From Ipomoea triloba (taxonomy: Eukaryota > Streptophyta > Magnoliopsida > Solanales > Convolvulaceae): 64,000 bases of DNA. The notes under the pieces are model-generated. The model ran no database searches. It saw nothing but the letters and a program-made list of their open reading frames with translations, and was not told where the DNA came from. The stretch is taken from assembly GCF_003576645.1 (NCBI RefSeq), contig NC_044916.1, positions 46,643 to 110,642 on the forward strand, given 5' to 3'. Numbering within the stretch: position 1 is the stretch's first letter; every line of letters starts with the position of its first letter. Below are positions 36,819 to 48,864 of the stretch, piece after piece. The position numbers were made by a program, and so were the translations under genes.

Positions 36819-37951
36819 ATGTCGGAAGCATCTATAGCCATGAAAAGATTCAGTAGTAATAAAGCTTCATCTTTCCGGGAATTCTCGGCAGCCTACGCCG
36901 CTACTTCTGGTTTGTTGCCAGCAATAAGCTGCGGCAGCAACAACAACAATAATAATAATATTATTATTAATGGTGGTGGGGGCGGCAATGGCAAGCAGCT
37001 GCATCGTAGTTCATCATCAGCAGCAGCTTCTAGAAGACTACTACGCAAGTCAGTAGAGTTCCCAACCTCGCCCCAGCCAAACAATGGCGGAGACAACCAA
37101 GAGATAGTTCACAGCTCTCACGCAAAGCATCCCCTGGTAGAGATGACGCTCCCAGAACTGTTTACCTGCTCAGGGTGCAAAGAGTACGGCGCAGGGAAGA
37201 GGTATGCTTGCCAACAATGTAATTTTCAGCTGCATGACTTCTGTGCTCTCTCTCCTCCCTCTCTAAAGACTCATCCCTTGCATGGACAGCACCAGCTCCT
37301 TTTCCATGATAAACCCAAACAAGGTATACCGCTACTCTTTTTTTTTTTTTTTTTTTTTAATAACATATGTGCGGGTGCGGGAATTGATGATTATTATATA
37401 TAGTGAAATCTGGAATTACACGGGCAAAGTGTGATGTATGCGGCAAGTCCACCAAAGGGTTCACGTTCAGATGCAGAGCTTGTAGTTTTCAGATGCATCC
37501 TTGCTGCGCTATGCTTTCCACGGAGATAAAGTATCCGCCGCATGCCCACCGCTTAAAGCTCTTACCACCATCCACGTCTTTATTATCATCAGGTCTGGGG
37601 AGTCCTGCCGCCGGCGGTGATCAACACGGACACGGTGGATCTGTGGCGCCGGCGGCAGTGTCATGCGGTAAGTGCGGGAAGAAGAGAGCGGGACGGGTGT
37701 ATGGCTGCACAGCCTGCGATTATCATCTACACGCAGTTTGTGCTAAGGAAATGATCAATGGGCTTCAAGCCAACGGAATCAATCCCCCAGAGAAGCCAAG
37801 CGTGCTTGGGACTGCCGTTAAGATTGCGGGTCAGGTGGTTTTCGAGTTCATCGGAGGGCTTATAGATGGAATCGGCGAAGGGGTTGGAGAAGCCATTGTT
37901 CAGAATATTTCTGGAGGTAGGGGCAGTGCCAGGATCAGAGCAACGCCTTAA
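36819..37951 (+). CDS. Cysteine/histidine-rich DC1 (C1-like zinc finger) domain protein
   Basis: Two exons, 36819-37323 and 37404-37951. The single 80 bp intron is GT-AG, contains a long T-run and closes in phase (CAA G / TG AAA), giving 350 aa. Three C1-like zinc-binding motifs follow one another: 'CSGCKEYGAGKRYACQQCNF' with HDFC (about 115-140), 'CDVCGKSTKGFTFRCRACSF' with HPCC (about 174-200), and 'CGKCGKKRAGRVYGCTACDY' with HAVC (about 245-275). DC1 proteins bind zinc and some act in stress or cell-death signalling; the specific role here is unknown. The N-terminus is low-complexity (Asn, Gly and Ser runs). The C-terminus has a glycine-rich hydrophobic stretch 'FEFIGGLIDGIGEGVGEAIV' that may associate with membranes. 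The first ATG is used; a second in-frame ATG lies seven codons later. Confidence 0.92.
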
Positions 37952-38912
37952 ACCTACCTACCTACCTAACCTTAATTATTTATATATTTACCCCACACCA
38001 CCATCCAACATACAACTTTTCATTAAAAATAAATAAATATAAGGGGTACGTAAAAAGTTTAAAATAGATAAGTTAAATTTTTATTTTTTAAAAAATAAAA
38101 AAAAGTGTGGATTCTTTATGAAGCTTGTTTGTGTATATATGTATTTCAGATTGAAATAGCTAGGGAATTCAGCTTCCAGAATAGCTAGGTAGATAGCAAG
38201 TGTTGAGGAGTATTACATTATAGATATTGTTGGAGTGAAGAATTACTGGATATGATGTAACAGATTAAATGCCTTAGCTTGTACAGTGCAGCTAGCATGC
38301 ATGCATATATATTATTATATTGTCTGTCTTGTGATTATAAAATAAAAAGCCTGCTGGCTTAGCCTACAATCATTGATTAATGAGTTTCAACTTCATTCTG
38401 CACCCAACTCCGTACATACACGTTAAGTAAGAAGCCTGCAGCTGCATGCATAAACTTTATTTATGCTATCTATCTTAGCTTGTTGCCAATAAATCTTGAA
38501 TAATAATAAATAAAAAAAAATATTAATAGAACGAACACCTATAAATAAATTAAATAAATTCTTAACAAATCCAAAGTCTGCCATCCTTTAACGCCCCCTC
38601 CCCCCCCTCCGATCACCCCGGGTAAGTTGGGTAAACAAACAACTTTACAGTCAATTAAGGACGACATGATTCATATATATATATAAGCTCAGCTCAATCA
38701 TATTAGCCGCCAGGCCAGTTAACCAACGTACACAATGCTTTGCTAGCTTGAATAATGATGCACGCAGTAGTACAGTAGTTCTCCTTCCATTCCAATAGCA
38801 GAATAAAGGATTTTAGCATCTCCAAATTAAATGATCGAGCTGTTACCTCTTTATTCCATCATTTATATATATATATGGTACACTACTTCATCCACCACTG
38901 CACTGCACCTAA
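37952..38912. other. Convergent intergenic region
   Basis: 3' flanks of the DC1 gene (plus) and of the SPL gene (minus). It contains AT-rich sequence and a C-rich stretch at about 38595-38622 (runs of C5, C8 and C4). No open frame is recognised. Confidence 0.6.
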
Positions 38913-39465
38913 TTAAATTGCACCAAAATCCAAGTTTTCCCACTTCAAGGGAGCAACTGAGCCAATATCTGGGGATCCTCGGAAGAAGATACACACACAT
39001 GCACAAACTGCAGCAATAGCAAGCAATGAATGGATGTATGGACGATACATCAATCCTCGTGGACCGCTCGGCCTGTTATATCTCATTATCACTGCAGAAG
39101 CACATTTGGAGCAAGATTTGGGTTCCTTGTTAACTTGGGAAGCAGCAGGAGGAGGAGGAGGAGGTTTATGCTCCTGCTCTTCCACTTCATTTCCAATCAC
39201 TAAACATATTTCTTTGCAGTTTTCTCTCACAGAAAGCTTCTGAGACACAAGCTTGTTGTAAGAGAGGTTATTCCTCATTGAAGCATATGCACAAGGAGAG
39301 AGTCCATTTTCATCAAGGACAGATTCCCAGCAGTGCAACCCAATCTAAAAACATCAAAACATATATATCTAATTACAAAAGTCAACCAAGGACCTATGTC
39401 AAACAAAACGAATAAATGAACATCAAATTATATGATGAGCTAGCCATAAGAGACATGCTTTCACT

Positions 39466-39505
<40 letters not shown>

Positions 39506-42500
39506 ATGATATCAACCCAAAATGGATTTAAGGAAAAACTTGAACTATATATGATGAGCTAGCCATAATAGACAATCTAACACAGTTACAGTGGACTGGA
39601 TAACATTTTTCTTGACTGATCGAACAGCTAAGATATATAGTTCTGTAAGCTAGCTAGCTAGTTAAATATTGCAAAAGGCCGGTAAATTTACCTCCTGTGG
39701 GTCACTAGTCAGAGCATCAACAATATCATCTGAATTCGATGTGCAAGCTGCTAAATGCAGAGGTGTAATACCACCAGGCCCAGTAAGATTCGGTGTGAAG
39801 ATATACTTGATAGAGCTTCCACCAGAAGCACATATAGAGTAGTGAACAAGCAAGTCAACCATCTTCCTACACTTCCTTTTAACAGCCCTGCTCAAAAGGT
39901 GAAGTTCAAAAAGCATCTCCAATGATTCCCTACTTGCTTCTCTAACCAAGGTAATCTCCAACAGAATGTCTAAAAGTGTTTTAACCACTGCACAGAAATC
40001 ATGTTCAACTGAGAACATAAATAGAAATTTGAACCGGCTAATCATAAAATCTGGACCCTCAAACATGGAGGAATTGCCCTTTCTTTGAAACAGCCATCCA
40101 AGCTCATTTAGAAAATGGACTACTTCTTCCCTTGACCTGGGCATCCAAAAATCCTGGTTGCCATGTTCTAAAACTGATTTGGGAACTTTCACAATTTCAA
40201 TTATTTCAGATTCAAGGCACCTCAATTCTTCACACACAGCATTGTCAGCTATAATAACAGGAAAAGTACTTCCTCCAAAGCCATTTTCAACCTGAATCAG
40301 GAAGAAAAGAAACAAATGTACTCAAACTTCAAACCTAGGTTCCAGAAAACTTCATCTTAGTTTACGACAAAACTACCTCAATAAAACAACGACCAAGTAA
40401 ACTAGGATCTTTATCATCGATTACAAAGTTGCCTAGGATTATCTCCTCACAGGCGTTTTCTTGGCATGCTGATGTAGGAACCGACCTTATTGTGTAACCA
40501 CCTGCATGTGTGCAATTAATCCTGAAATGATAAACTAAGTAAACCTTCCAAGAAGATAGATGGGAAAAAAGAGAGAGAATGTGGCACACAAAAGACTTGA
40601 AATAGTTTACATACTTGGTGCCAGGAAAGTTCAGATTTCTCCCTTTAAGTGTGAGATATATCTCCTGTCCACTGATAATTGCCAAGGGGGAGACATATAT
40701 CAATTCTGGGGACTTCCACTCTCTCCATAATTTGCATACACGGATATTCCCTGTCCAGTTTATAGCATATAAAAGATAAGATAAATAATCATATAACAGG
40801 AAAGCTAATGTATGGAGTCCAAAGAGTGGCACACCTAATTAAATCCATTCTGCTAATTGCTCATAAGAACGCAACACAAACAACTTCAATAACTAACCAT
40901 ACAACAGCAGGGGAGTAACAGTGTGAATCATTGTATTCAGTTATTTTAACAAAATTAACACAGAAACGCTAACCATCTTTGTGTAAAGCCAGTTGCTTGT
41001 CTGTTCGAATTAAAAATCTTCCACTAGCCCAAAACTGAGGATCAACTTCTTTAACCAAAGCATTCGCATACTGAAAAAGATCTTCTTCTAGCTACAAATA
41101 AAACACATCCCTCGCAAATGGTCAGTCAAACAAATAATCCACATAGAAATAGTAGCAAAATATTTTACAATACTTGACTCACTTGCTCCCAGACAGAAGG
41201 TGGCATTGATAAATAAAGTGACAGAACAATGCAACCGGGCCTTATATAACTCTCCATGTCTGAAGGACTTTTGGAAAGCCAATTGTAAATCTGGAAGAAA
41301 TATGTAAGAAAAATCATTACATCATCGGCAGTAACAGAGAAAGATCATCAATAAGCAAAAATTAACCAAATTTCTCACCTGGGTTCTCAGTGTCCCAGGC
41401 AAGTGGCTGGGATCTTTATCAAATAGTTTGAATATTATGCGTCCAGTTCGATCCTGTAAAGAAATCAAAGTCAAATTCAGTCCAATTACATATATCTTTA
41501 AGTTTTTTGAAAAAATAAAAATAAAAATAACAAGAGCTATTTAAGCACACAGGAGGAATAAAAAGGAGTGTAGATACCCGTGCATCAGAGTTCGTACTAG
41601 AAGGTGAATGATCAGACCCATAGGAAGATGTATATCCTGTTCTATAAGCAGGGTTTTGAATAGAGCAAATGTCTGCTCCAGTTATTGAACCTCCAAAAAG
41701 CTTTAAAGATGTAATGCAACCACTTTTTTTAGTAGCATTAAGATTCTTATTCTCCTGAGTCTCCTCCCTACTAGCAAAAGTACAGTTAGGCTTCACTGTT
41801 TCACTTGATATCTGCATGGGGAATAGTTTATGCTCAACATGAGGTGAAGATGAAGGCGACCTCTCTGCTGAAGGATTACTGCTCTCAGAAGAGAAATATT
41901 TGCCACAACCTGCAAGTCTTGGTGGGCTATCATCTTCAGTTTGAGAACTAAAAAGCTGTAATGGTAGATGAGAACGAGTCTCATGAACTTGAAAATCTAG
42001 ATCATCAGTAGATTGGTAACTGGCACTTGTTCTATCCCCTTGAACTGACAAAAGCTCTAGAGGTGGTCTTTCTTGCAAATTGAGCCATTTGACCTTCTCA
42101 ACACAGGTCAATGTACTTCTCTCAGTGTCACTCCCCTGACTGCTTCGTTGCGATTGAATGTCCACCGCATCAGAAGAACCTGCTGCTGGAGTTGCTGAAA
42201 GTGGAGAAAGCAAGTCCAAAGTTGATGGAGAAGAGATGCTCTCATTTGCTTTAAATCCTGGGGGCAATTGGTTGGCACTGGTCTGACTTGAGCTTCCAGA
42301 AGCAGGCAACTTGTCCACTAAGTTAGCTGGCAAGGGTAATGACTTAATTTTACTAAGAATCTCCATTATTTGGTCTTTATCAGGTACCAATGGGATATTA
42401 GCACTCCTTGGATCATTATTACCTAGAATTACATGCACATACATTTCAGTAAGTCACTCCTTGTCAAATAAGATTGTTAAGAGTTATAGTAGTATGTGAA

Positions 42501-43483
42501 TGCCAAAACTAAAGCATAGCTTTTACCTTTTTCAGAAGCTAGAACTGCTAGCAAATTGACAATGTCCAAGTTACGATTCCCAGAATTGTCATTATTTCCT
42601 GGAAGCAACGGCCTTGATGTTGTGTCATCAGGCTGAGTTTTTCTCCTCCTCTTGTTATGACCAGCGAGTCTGCGCCTACAACTCCTCTTACCCTCATCAA
42701 ACTCCAAAAGCAGGTGAAACCTGGGAAGAAAATAACTGCATTATATCTGCAATTCTAAACAGAATAACACAGTTTAGGAGCCATGACCTTGCTTAATAAA
42801 TACATCCTCCAAAAGAGGATGTCCATTTAATGAGCTAAACATGGAAAGGGGGTGGAAATAAGAAGTCCATTCACACATACGAACCTGCTACACTGCTGGC
42901 AAAATCGTTGCATCTGATCCCGCACCAAAGCTTTGCTAACTTTACTGTGAATCTCACAAACCTTATGCCGCCGGTGATAGTCCTTGGCATTGGTCAAATT
43001 TTCTCTACAATTATCAACTTGGCACATCGGATAGTTACCACCATTAGGAGATCCAGATCGGACTCTTTTGTTAGGCTGTAACGCCAGCTCCTCTGCAGCA
43101 TTCAATTTGCAACCTCCAGTGCCTCCAAGATTCAACCTAAGAGTCTCATCATCTTCAACCACATGTATTGTCTTCTTTGGATCATCCATCTGTTCCTCCC
43201 TTCTCTTTGGCTGCACGGGTACAGCTCCATCTCTTCTCAACTGTAATTCTGCCCCAGTACCAGGCTGAAATCCATCATACTCTTTTCGTTTGGCAAGAAA
43301 CCTGGTGCTATCCCATTCCCAAGCCTTGGGATTCCAGGTGTCCAAAGGGTTCCGTTGTTGTGACATGTTTATAGGCTGAAATGGCAAACTACGCTTCTTG
43401 GCCATGGAATGCGGCAAATAGCCACCAAGTTGTTGATGGTGAATTAGCATTGGAGAAACCACTCCGGCACTCAATTCTTCCAT
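38913..43483 (-). CDS. SPL14: SBP-box transcription factor, SPL14/SPL1 clade (long form)
   Basis: Ten exons on the complement: 43483-42885, 42720-42527, 42422-41578, 41453-41379, 41290-41183, 41091-40974, 40750-40615, 40521-40377, 40291-39692, 39344-38913. All junctions are GT-AG and every phase closes, giving 1083 aa, close to Arabidopsis SPL14 (about 1035). The SBP domain (about 152-227) has both zinc-binding sets, '[20 protein letters not shown]' with KVCEIH and 'CQQCSRFH', and ends in the nuclear signal [14 protein letters not shown]. It binds GTAC-core sites. The middle is Ser-rich. The C-terminal half has ankyrin-like sequence ([10 protein letters not shown]) and a hydrophobic segment [15 protein letters not shown] just before the conserved end '[20 protein letters not shown]'. 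Long SPLs of this clade are generally not miR156 targets. The symbol gives the clade; SPL16 or another co-orthologue is possible. Confidence 0.95.
39471..39505. repeat. (TA)n microsatellite in the last SPL intron
   Basis: About 16 TA units between exons 40291-39692 and 39344-38913. Confidence 0.95.
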
Positions 43484-44690
43484 GTTAAATTTTTAACTTG
43501 GCAAGATATACCCAAAAATCCTAGAATACAGAATTAAATAGGAAAAAAGATAACAAGAAAATATCAAAACCGCCTGTAGAAAGCTCAAACTTCATTACCA
43601 AAACATAATAATGATGAAGGCATAAACAAGATGCAAAGAGTAGTATCAATATTGCAATATGCAGCCGATAAAGAACAAAGATACATACTTTATGCGTTCT
43701 AAGATGACACAAGAATGGGATTTTTACAAGTAAAGTTATAGCATCCATAAAAAAATTCAAACGAAAGCACTAAATCAGTAAAGCACACACCTTTATGGGT
43801 TCCTGGATGCGGATGCCATTTATCCTGTTATGCTTAAATCTTTTCTTGTTCAAATCCAGAGCAGAAACAGCTTGGCAAGCCACACAAACTCACAGCAACA
43901 TGGAGAGATCTGGAACACAAACTCTCCCCTTTCTTTCACCTTCCCTCCATGTTCTGCAACTATATTTCACTTTCTTTTTATTTCTTCAACAAACTGTATT
44001 CTTATTTATTTATTTATGTTTTTCTTTAAAATGTCTCTAGCCCTCCCACGCACTGTTTCTTTTTGCCCTTTGTTTTTTTTGGTTCTTTCCTAATTCCTAC
44101 CCCTCTCACCACCTCCAGTTCATGAATGGGGGTTGGCTGGCAAAAATTGTACGGGGTAATAAAAAATTGAATAAGCACTTGGGCTAAAGAGTTGTGCCGA
44201 CCGCCCGCGTACCTACGAAAGAATCCGACACCTGCCCATATTTTGATCTTTGGGTGTACATTTTTTGGTAGAAAAAATTGACTGTGAGTGTGAGTTGGAA
44301 GGTACTGTGTTTAGTGGGCAATACAGTACAGTGGTGTAGTATGTACGATATGAAAATTTGGTGGAAGGAGGTGGTGGGTTAAAAAAAAAGTGAAAGACGG
44401 ATTTGGATAGGTGGTGTCGCTTTCCTTGTCCACTGGCACACCCGGCCAGGCCATTCACATGCCGACTAATTCACAGGTCCACTTACTTCCGTACGCCTCC
44501 TCCAATACTCTTTCCTCCCTTCGCCGCCGCATTTATTACCCGTCCTTTCCTTGCTTTTCTTTGGTTGGACCATGGATGGATAGTGTTGGGTCAACAAATC
44601 AACAATCGTACACTCCAGTTGGTGTACCATGACGTTGCCGGTGATACTCCATTTTTTATTGTTTGTTAAACAATAATTACACCAACTAAT
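43484..44690. other. 5' region of the SPL gene, no other gene seen
   Basis: This holds the leader and presumed promoter of the SPL gene on the complement. It includes pyrimidine-rich stretches (43905-44100 on the plus strand). A leader intron is possible but no site could be fixed. The open frames here are short and without recognisable content. Confidence 0.5.
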
Positions 44691-44706
44691 AACTAATGGG
44701 TCACAC

Positions 44707-45140
44707 TTGTTTGATACCGTCTCACGTATTCTTATTCGTGAGACGGGTCGGGTCGGGTCAATGCACCATTCAAATGTCATACTTATATGTGCAAATCTTA
44801 TAAGCTCAAATATAACACTAATCAAGAATACAATTTTGTTACTTATTAGAGAAAAAGTAATACATTTTTCATAATAAGTAATGTTGACAAGTGCCCCTTA
44901 CTTATAAGGGCAAATATAATACTTTTGTGGAAAATGTAATACTTTTAAATCGAAATGTAAAAGTATTGTATTTTCCCTTAAAAGTATTACATTTACCCTT
45001 ATAAGTAATAAAAATTTTATTCCTGATTAGTATTACAATTGAGCATATAAGTATAATATTTGTGCATATAAGTGTTACATTTACATCTTGACCCATCCCG
45101 ACCCGACTTGTCTCATAGTGAGACGTTTCACACAAATTTT
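44707..45140. mobile_element. Palindromic MITE with GAGACGG-type ends
   Basis: The left end TTTGATACCGTCTCAC, followed by GTGAGACGGGTCGGGTCGGG, mirrors the right end, whose complement reads TTTGTGTGAAACGTCTCAC followed by GAGACAAGTCGGGTCGGG. The interior repeats 'aagtattacatttaccctt' and its complement several times (44900-45080), so almost the whole 430 bp can fold. Elements with such GTGAGACGG ends are common non-autonomous plant transposons. No clear target duplication was identified. Confidence 0.65.
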
Positions 45141-45900
45141 TGCCATAACTAATTGCTTAAAAGGTAATCCCCTCTTGTTTTCTTTTTCTTTCTTTCACAC
45201 AAATATTCATAACTTTGACTATATTTGATAGAGTTTTTATAACTTATAATGTCAAATAAAGCTTTGTCATATTTAATTATGAGTCTTTTGAATTTCTAGT
45301 TCTAGATTCCTAAATATTGGTTAAGCAAACCCAATCGCTGAAAATATTGGGCTTGTAAGTCCACATAACAATTTCTTTTTTAATTTTTTTTTCTAGCTTA
45401 CAAACAAGTACAAAAGCTGTAATTTTGTAGTTTTGTACTCCCTTTTTTTGTTTTATTATTATATCTATCTATGGAGTATTATCTTTGTTCACAGCCACCA
45501 CCACGCACCTCAATTGAAGGGGAATTGGATACTTTCAAGAATATTTCATTCTATGAGAATGAAATAGCAATAATTTATGAGAATATATATAAATAAGCTG
45601 AACGACTTTTAACTTACTGCCACTCTTACAGCAATTAAGCAATTAACCAATCAGGAAATTAGAAATCCAGCCCTGGGCTTAGCTTAGTGGCTCCAAATTA
45701 TGTATCTACTCACATACATAATTTACTAATTACATACACATAATTTTGATATAAGATTGACCATGGTTCATAGTATAACAAATTAACCACCACCCCAAGT
45801 GGGTCGGCCCAAATCTGATTTTCTCGCCAATAAAAGCTGACGGTGGTCCAGCCCAAAAAAATAAATCGGACTACTGGCCTAGCCCATATTTGAGTGGCTC
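45140..45900. other. Intergenic, no gene seen
   Basis: AT-rich sequence without recognisable features. Confidence 0.6.
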
Positions 45901-45919
45901 GAGTTCCACCGCCCAAATA

Positions 45920-47900
45920 TGATCTCATCCGCTCTGAGCCAGAGGAAGAACAGAACACCAAGGACTGAAGGAGAAGGCATCGAGCCAACGACGACTGAGA
46001 ACGCCGTGTTCTTCAACTACACATCACATTCGGGCTCTATGATTTGGTAAGTAGAATCTAATTCTCAGTTACTATGAATCCAGTATTGCCTTCTTGTACA
46101 CTTGCTACAATTGCTTGCTGCTGTAGTAGGATCAAAATTCTACGGTTGTTGTGTCGTCGCCGATTTGTTCTCCCAATCATTTTCCCGGTGTAAAAGGATT
46201 TCGACACCATTTTACTGAATGTTTATGCATATGCATGTCAATCTGTTTCATGCAACATTGCTCTTCAAATTGGTATTGCAAAGCACCATCTCTTGTGGCG
46301 TATCCAGCATGTTTCGAGATACTATATACATTTCTACATCTTCCTTTTTGCTGATTTTTTTTTTTTTTTTTTGATCACTTTCTATCACATGTAGGGTTTT
46401 GAATTACACATATCTACAAATTCCTGTTTTACATTACAAGAGATTTCGCCACTGAAGTAGCATCCCTTATTTTTTAACTACTCTCTGTCTTCTATAATAT
46501 CTGCTTCAGATATCTCTCGAACAACAAAAAGGTTGAGATACTGATTTAAGGTATCATGTCCTAACTCACTTATTGCCTCCGTTACACCCCTGAGCTTAGT
46601 GCTAAGCCTCAGTTCCTTTTGGGGAAAATAGATTCCCGATGATCTGGTGATCATGGTTACCCCCCATTGAATTTAATAGAAAATTAAGAATGCAAATTAT
46701 GGAGGAGAGAGGACCACTTGCATCAGAAAGAATTCCAACTACTCAACTAGACAGCAAACAGAGACGTCATTAGGAATAATGTGTGCCTTACCCATGAAAG
46801 GATTCTCAGTGATTCAATAAATAGAAGGGCTGCCACCAACTACTGGTAGCAAGGCAGTGAATGAGGTCCTGGCTTTCTTAAAAATCCTCAAAGGGATATG
46901 GAGATTGAGAAGTCATTTTATTTGCTCTATAGGTATGGATGGATAATCAAGATGGTGGCTAGTGCTGCTGCCAATGGTGGTGAAGCTTTTGATGACAAGG
47001 TTGGTGCAGATTTTGAGTTTGAGGTGAATGAAGACAAGGAAGTAAAAGTGATCATGAATTGTGCTAGTGTTAAGTATTTAGGATGTAGAGCTACTTGTTG
47101 ACATCAAGAAAGATCTTTCAGGCTTTTTAGCAATTGACTGACTAAAGGCAGAACCATCAATATGAAGGCTGATTGGGGTGCCAACTGGTATTGAATAGAC
47201 TATTCATGTGATGTAGAATTTGCCATTTGAGGAATCTCCAGAAAGGATCAGACTGTATCATATTGGGGCTGGCATCAAATGGACTTCTCAACCACTATCC
47301 TGGCCTATGCTGCCAGAACTAGACATCCAAGGGTCAAAATTGATGCTGGCAGGATGCATGCCATGACCACGCCAAAATACGCTCCATTTGTCAGACAATC
47401 AAATGAATGAGAAGCCCGTAATGTTTAAGTTACTACCAGAGTTATTGTATGAATCATTCTTTATTGGAAGCATCTATACCGCAATTCAAATGCATAATGC
47501 ATTGATGGTTGATGTTGGACATTTTCAGAAGCAACGGGATGCAATTGATACATTTTATGGACATAGACAGGTCAATGTTACTACTTTTATTTATTTCTAT
47601 TTTTCTCTTGGCTCTTGTGTTCGAAAGAATTATGCTCTATCCACTCGACCACCTCTTTCGGCTATTAGTTTTATTTGCTGGTATGGGCAGTGGCTTGGAA
47701 TTGAAAGGGTGACTCTCCAAAGGAAGATGGGTCAGACTTGAATTTCTGGAAGAAAAGGCCTATACATTATGTGCATTTCATAAGTGATTCTCCTAAGAAC
47801 CTGGAATATGGCTTTACAGTTGAAATCAAGGGGGCAAATAGTGCTGAAGGTGGTAGACAAGAATCTAGTAAAAGAAAGAGGTGTTGAGTGCTAAAAAAGG
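45920..47900 (+). pseudogene. Remnant of a plus-strand gene, function not recognised
   Basis: A GC-rich leader-like stretch at 45920-46047 ends in GATTTG|GTAAGTAG, a good splice donor. Downstream, coding-like pieces appear in different frames. About 46937-47085 encodes 'MVASAAANGGEAFDDKVGAD' followed by an acidic FEFEVNEDKEVKV segment. About 47275-47400 encodes 'TTILAYAARTRHPRVKIDAG'. About 47403-47570 encodes 'MFKLLPELLYESFFIGSIYT'. About 47730-47880 encodes 'NFWKKRPIHYVHFISDSPKN' and ends in SSKRKR and a stop. Stops and frame changes interrupt them. I do not recognise the family. It could be a decayed gene or a spliced gene whose exons I could not join. Confidence 0.4.
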
Positions 47901-48548
47901 GGGTGATTGCTTTTGCTTGAATAGATAGTATTATCAAACAAACACAACAATATAGTCAATGTTCATAGATGCGACACATCAGTTTTGGGGTTGTCTTGAC
48001 AGGACTCAAGGGGATCTTGTTGTTTCTCACTACCTATGGGATATTGTTGTTTCTTACAAGTTACAAGTACACCACCTCTTTCAGCTATTAGTTTTATTTA
48101 CTGGTATGGACAGTGGCTTGGCATTGAAAAGACTGGTCAGACTTGAATTTCTGGAAGAAAAGGCCTATACATTATGTGTATTTCATAAGTGATTCTCCTA
48201 AGAACCCAGAATATAGCTTTACAATTGAAATCAAGGGGGGCAAATAGTGCTGAAGGTGGTAGAAAAGAATCTAGTAAAAGAAAGAGAAGGTGTTGAGTGC
48301 TAAAAAAAAGGGGGCAACTGCTTTTGCTTGAATAGATAGTATTATCAAACAAACACATTTGTTGTGTTACATCAAATATGGTTATATGGTGGTGCTACAA
48401 GTACAGTGATAAATTAAAATTAAGACAGATGCGGAACCAGTGAGTGCAGAACTTCAACAATATAATCAATGTTCATAGATGCGACACTCATCAGTTTCAG
48501 GGTTGTCTTGACAGAAGGACTCGAGGGGATCTTGCTGTTTCTCAAGCT
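47636..48548. repeat. Tandem segmental duplication including the CP12 3' end
   Basis: About 47640-48030 is repeated at about 48068-48548: 'accacctctttcggctatta' versus 'accacctctttcagctatta', then the LEFLEEKAYTLC-coding stretch, the AAAGAAAGAG end, 'gcttttgcttgaatagatag' and finally GTTCATAGATGCGACA. The last part is the 3' end of the CP12 gene. Only the distal copy continues into the complete CP12 gene; the proximal copy holds a truncated CP12 3' fragment (47957-48030). The distal copy also has about 100 bp of extra sequence (48360-48460). Confidence 0.8.
47957..48030 (-). pseudogene. CP12 3'-end fragment
   Basis: Matches 48467-48545 of the CP12 gene (GTTCATAGATGCGACA, GGGTTGTCTTGACAG, CAAGGGGATCTTG) with small deletions. 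It has no upstream coding part. Confidence 0.75.
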
Positions 48549-48864
48549 TGAGGCGGAGATCGGCTTTGGCTTGGCTCACCTCTTCCACCTCGTCCCATGC
48601 CACCTTGCACTCGTCGGACGTTTCGTCCTCGCCACACACCTCCTTGGCTTCCTTCACCATCTTCTCTATCATCTCCTCCAGCTGCTTCTCCCTCATGTAC
48701 GTCCCCTTGTACTTAGCTCCTCCGCTCGTAGCTTTCACCCTCCTGATCTCTACTTGCTGCTGCATCACCTTCCTTGGCGGTAGCCCTGATCTGAACAAGC
48801 CAGGGCCTTGGGGTACAGATGGCTTCAGATTCAAACTGAAACCCGTCAAACTCAAAGACCCCAT
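48466..48864 (-). CDS. CP12: Chloroplast CP12 protein, CP12-3 type
   Basis: CP12 is a small, redox-controlled, largely disordered stromal protein that clamps GAPDH and phosphoribulokinase together in the dark. This intronless frame, taken from the ATG at 48864, encodes 132 aa, the usual CP12 precursor length. The N-terminus MGSLSLTGFSLNLKPSV is Ser-rich and lacks acidic residues, like a plastid transit peptide. The mature part has the CP12 core AWDEVEEVSQAKADL between two cysteine pairs, VCGEDETSDEC and FCQDNPETDEC, and ends CRIYEH. The segment KYKGTYMREKQLEEMIEK resembles the CP12-3 subtype. The same frame is open upstream to an ATG at 48918, but the extra 18 residues (MARKRGKGRK...) are strongly basic and unlike a transit peptide start, so I prefer 48864. 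Confidence 0.9.
   Translation of the reverse strand: MGSLSLTGFSLNLKPSVPQGPGLFRSGLPPRKVMQQQVEIRRVKATSGGAKYKGTYMREKQLEEMIEKMVKEAKEVCGEDETSDECKVAWDEVEEVSQAKADLRLKLEKQQDPLESFCQDNPETDECRIYEH

Noticed and set aside
38913..43483. miR156 target site in the SPL gene
   Set aside because: No GTGCTCTCTCTCTTCTGTCA-like site was seen, and long SPL14/SPL1-clade members normally lack it.
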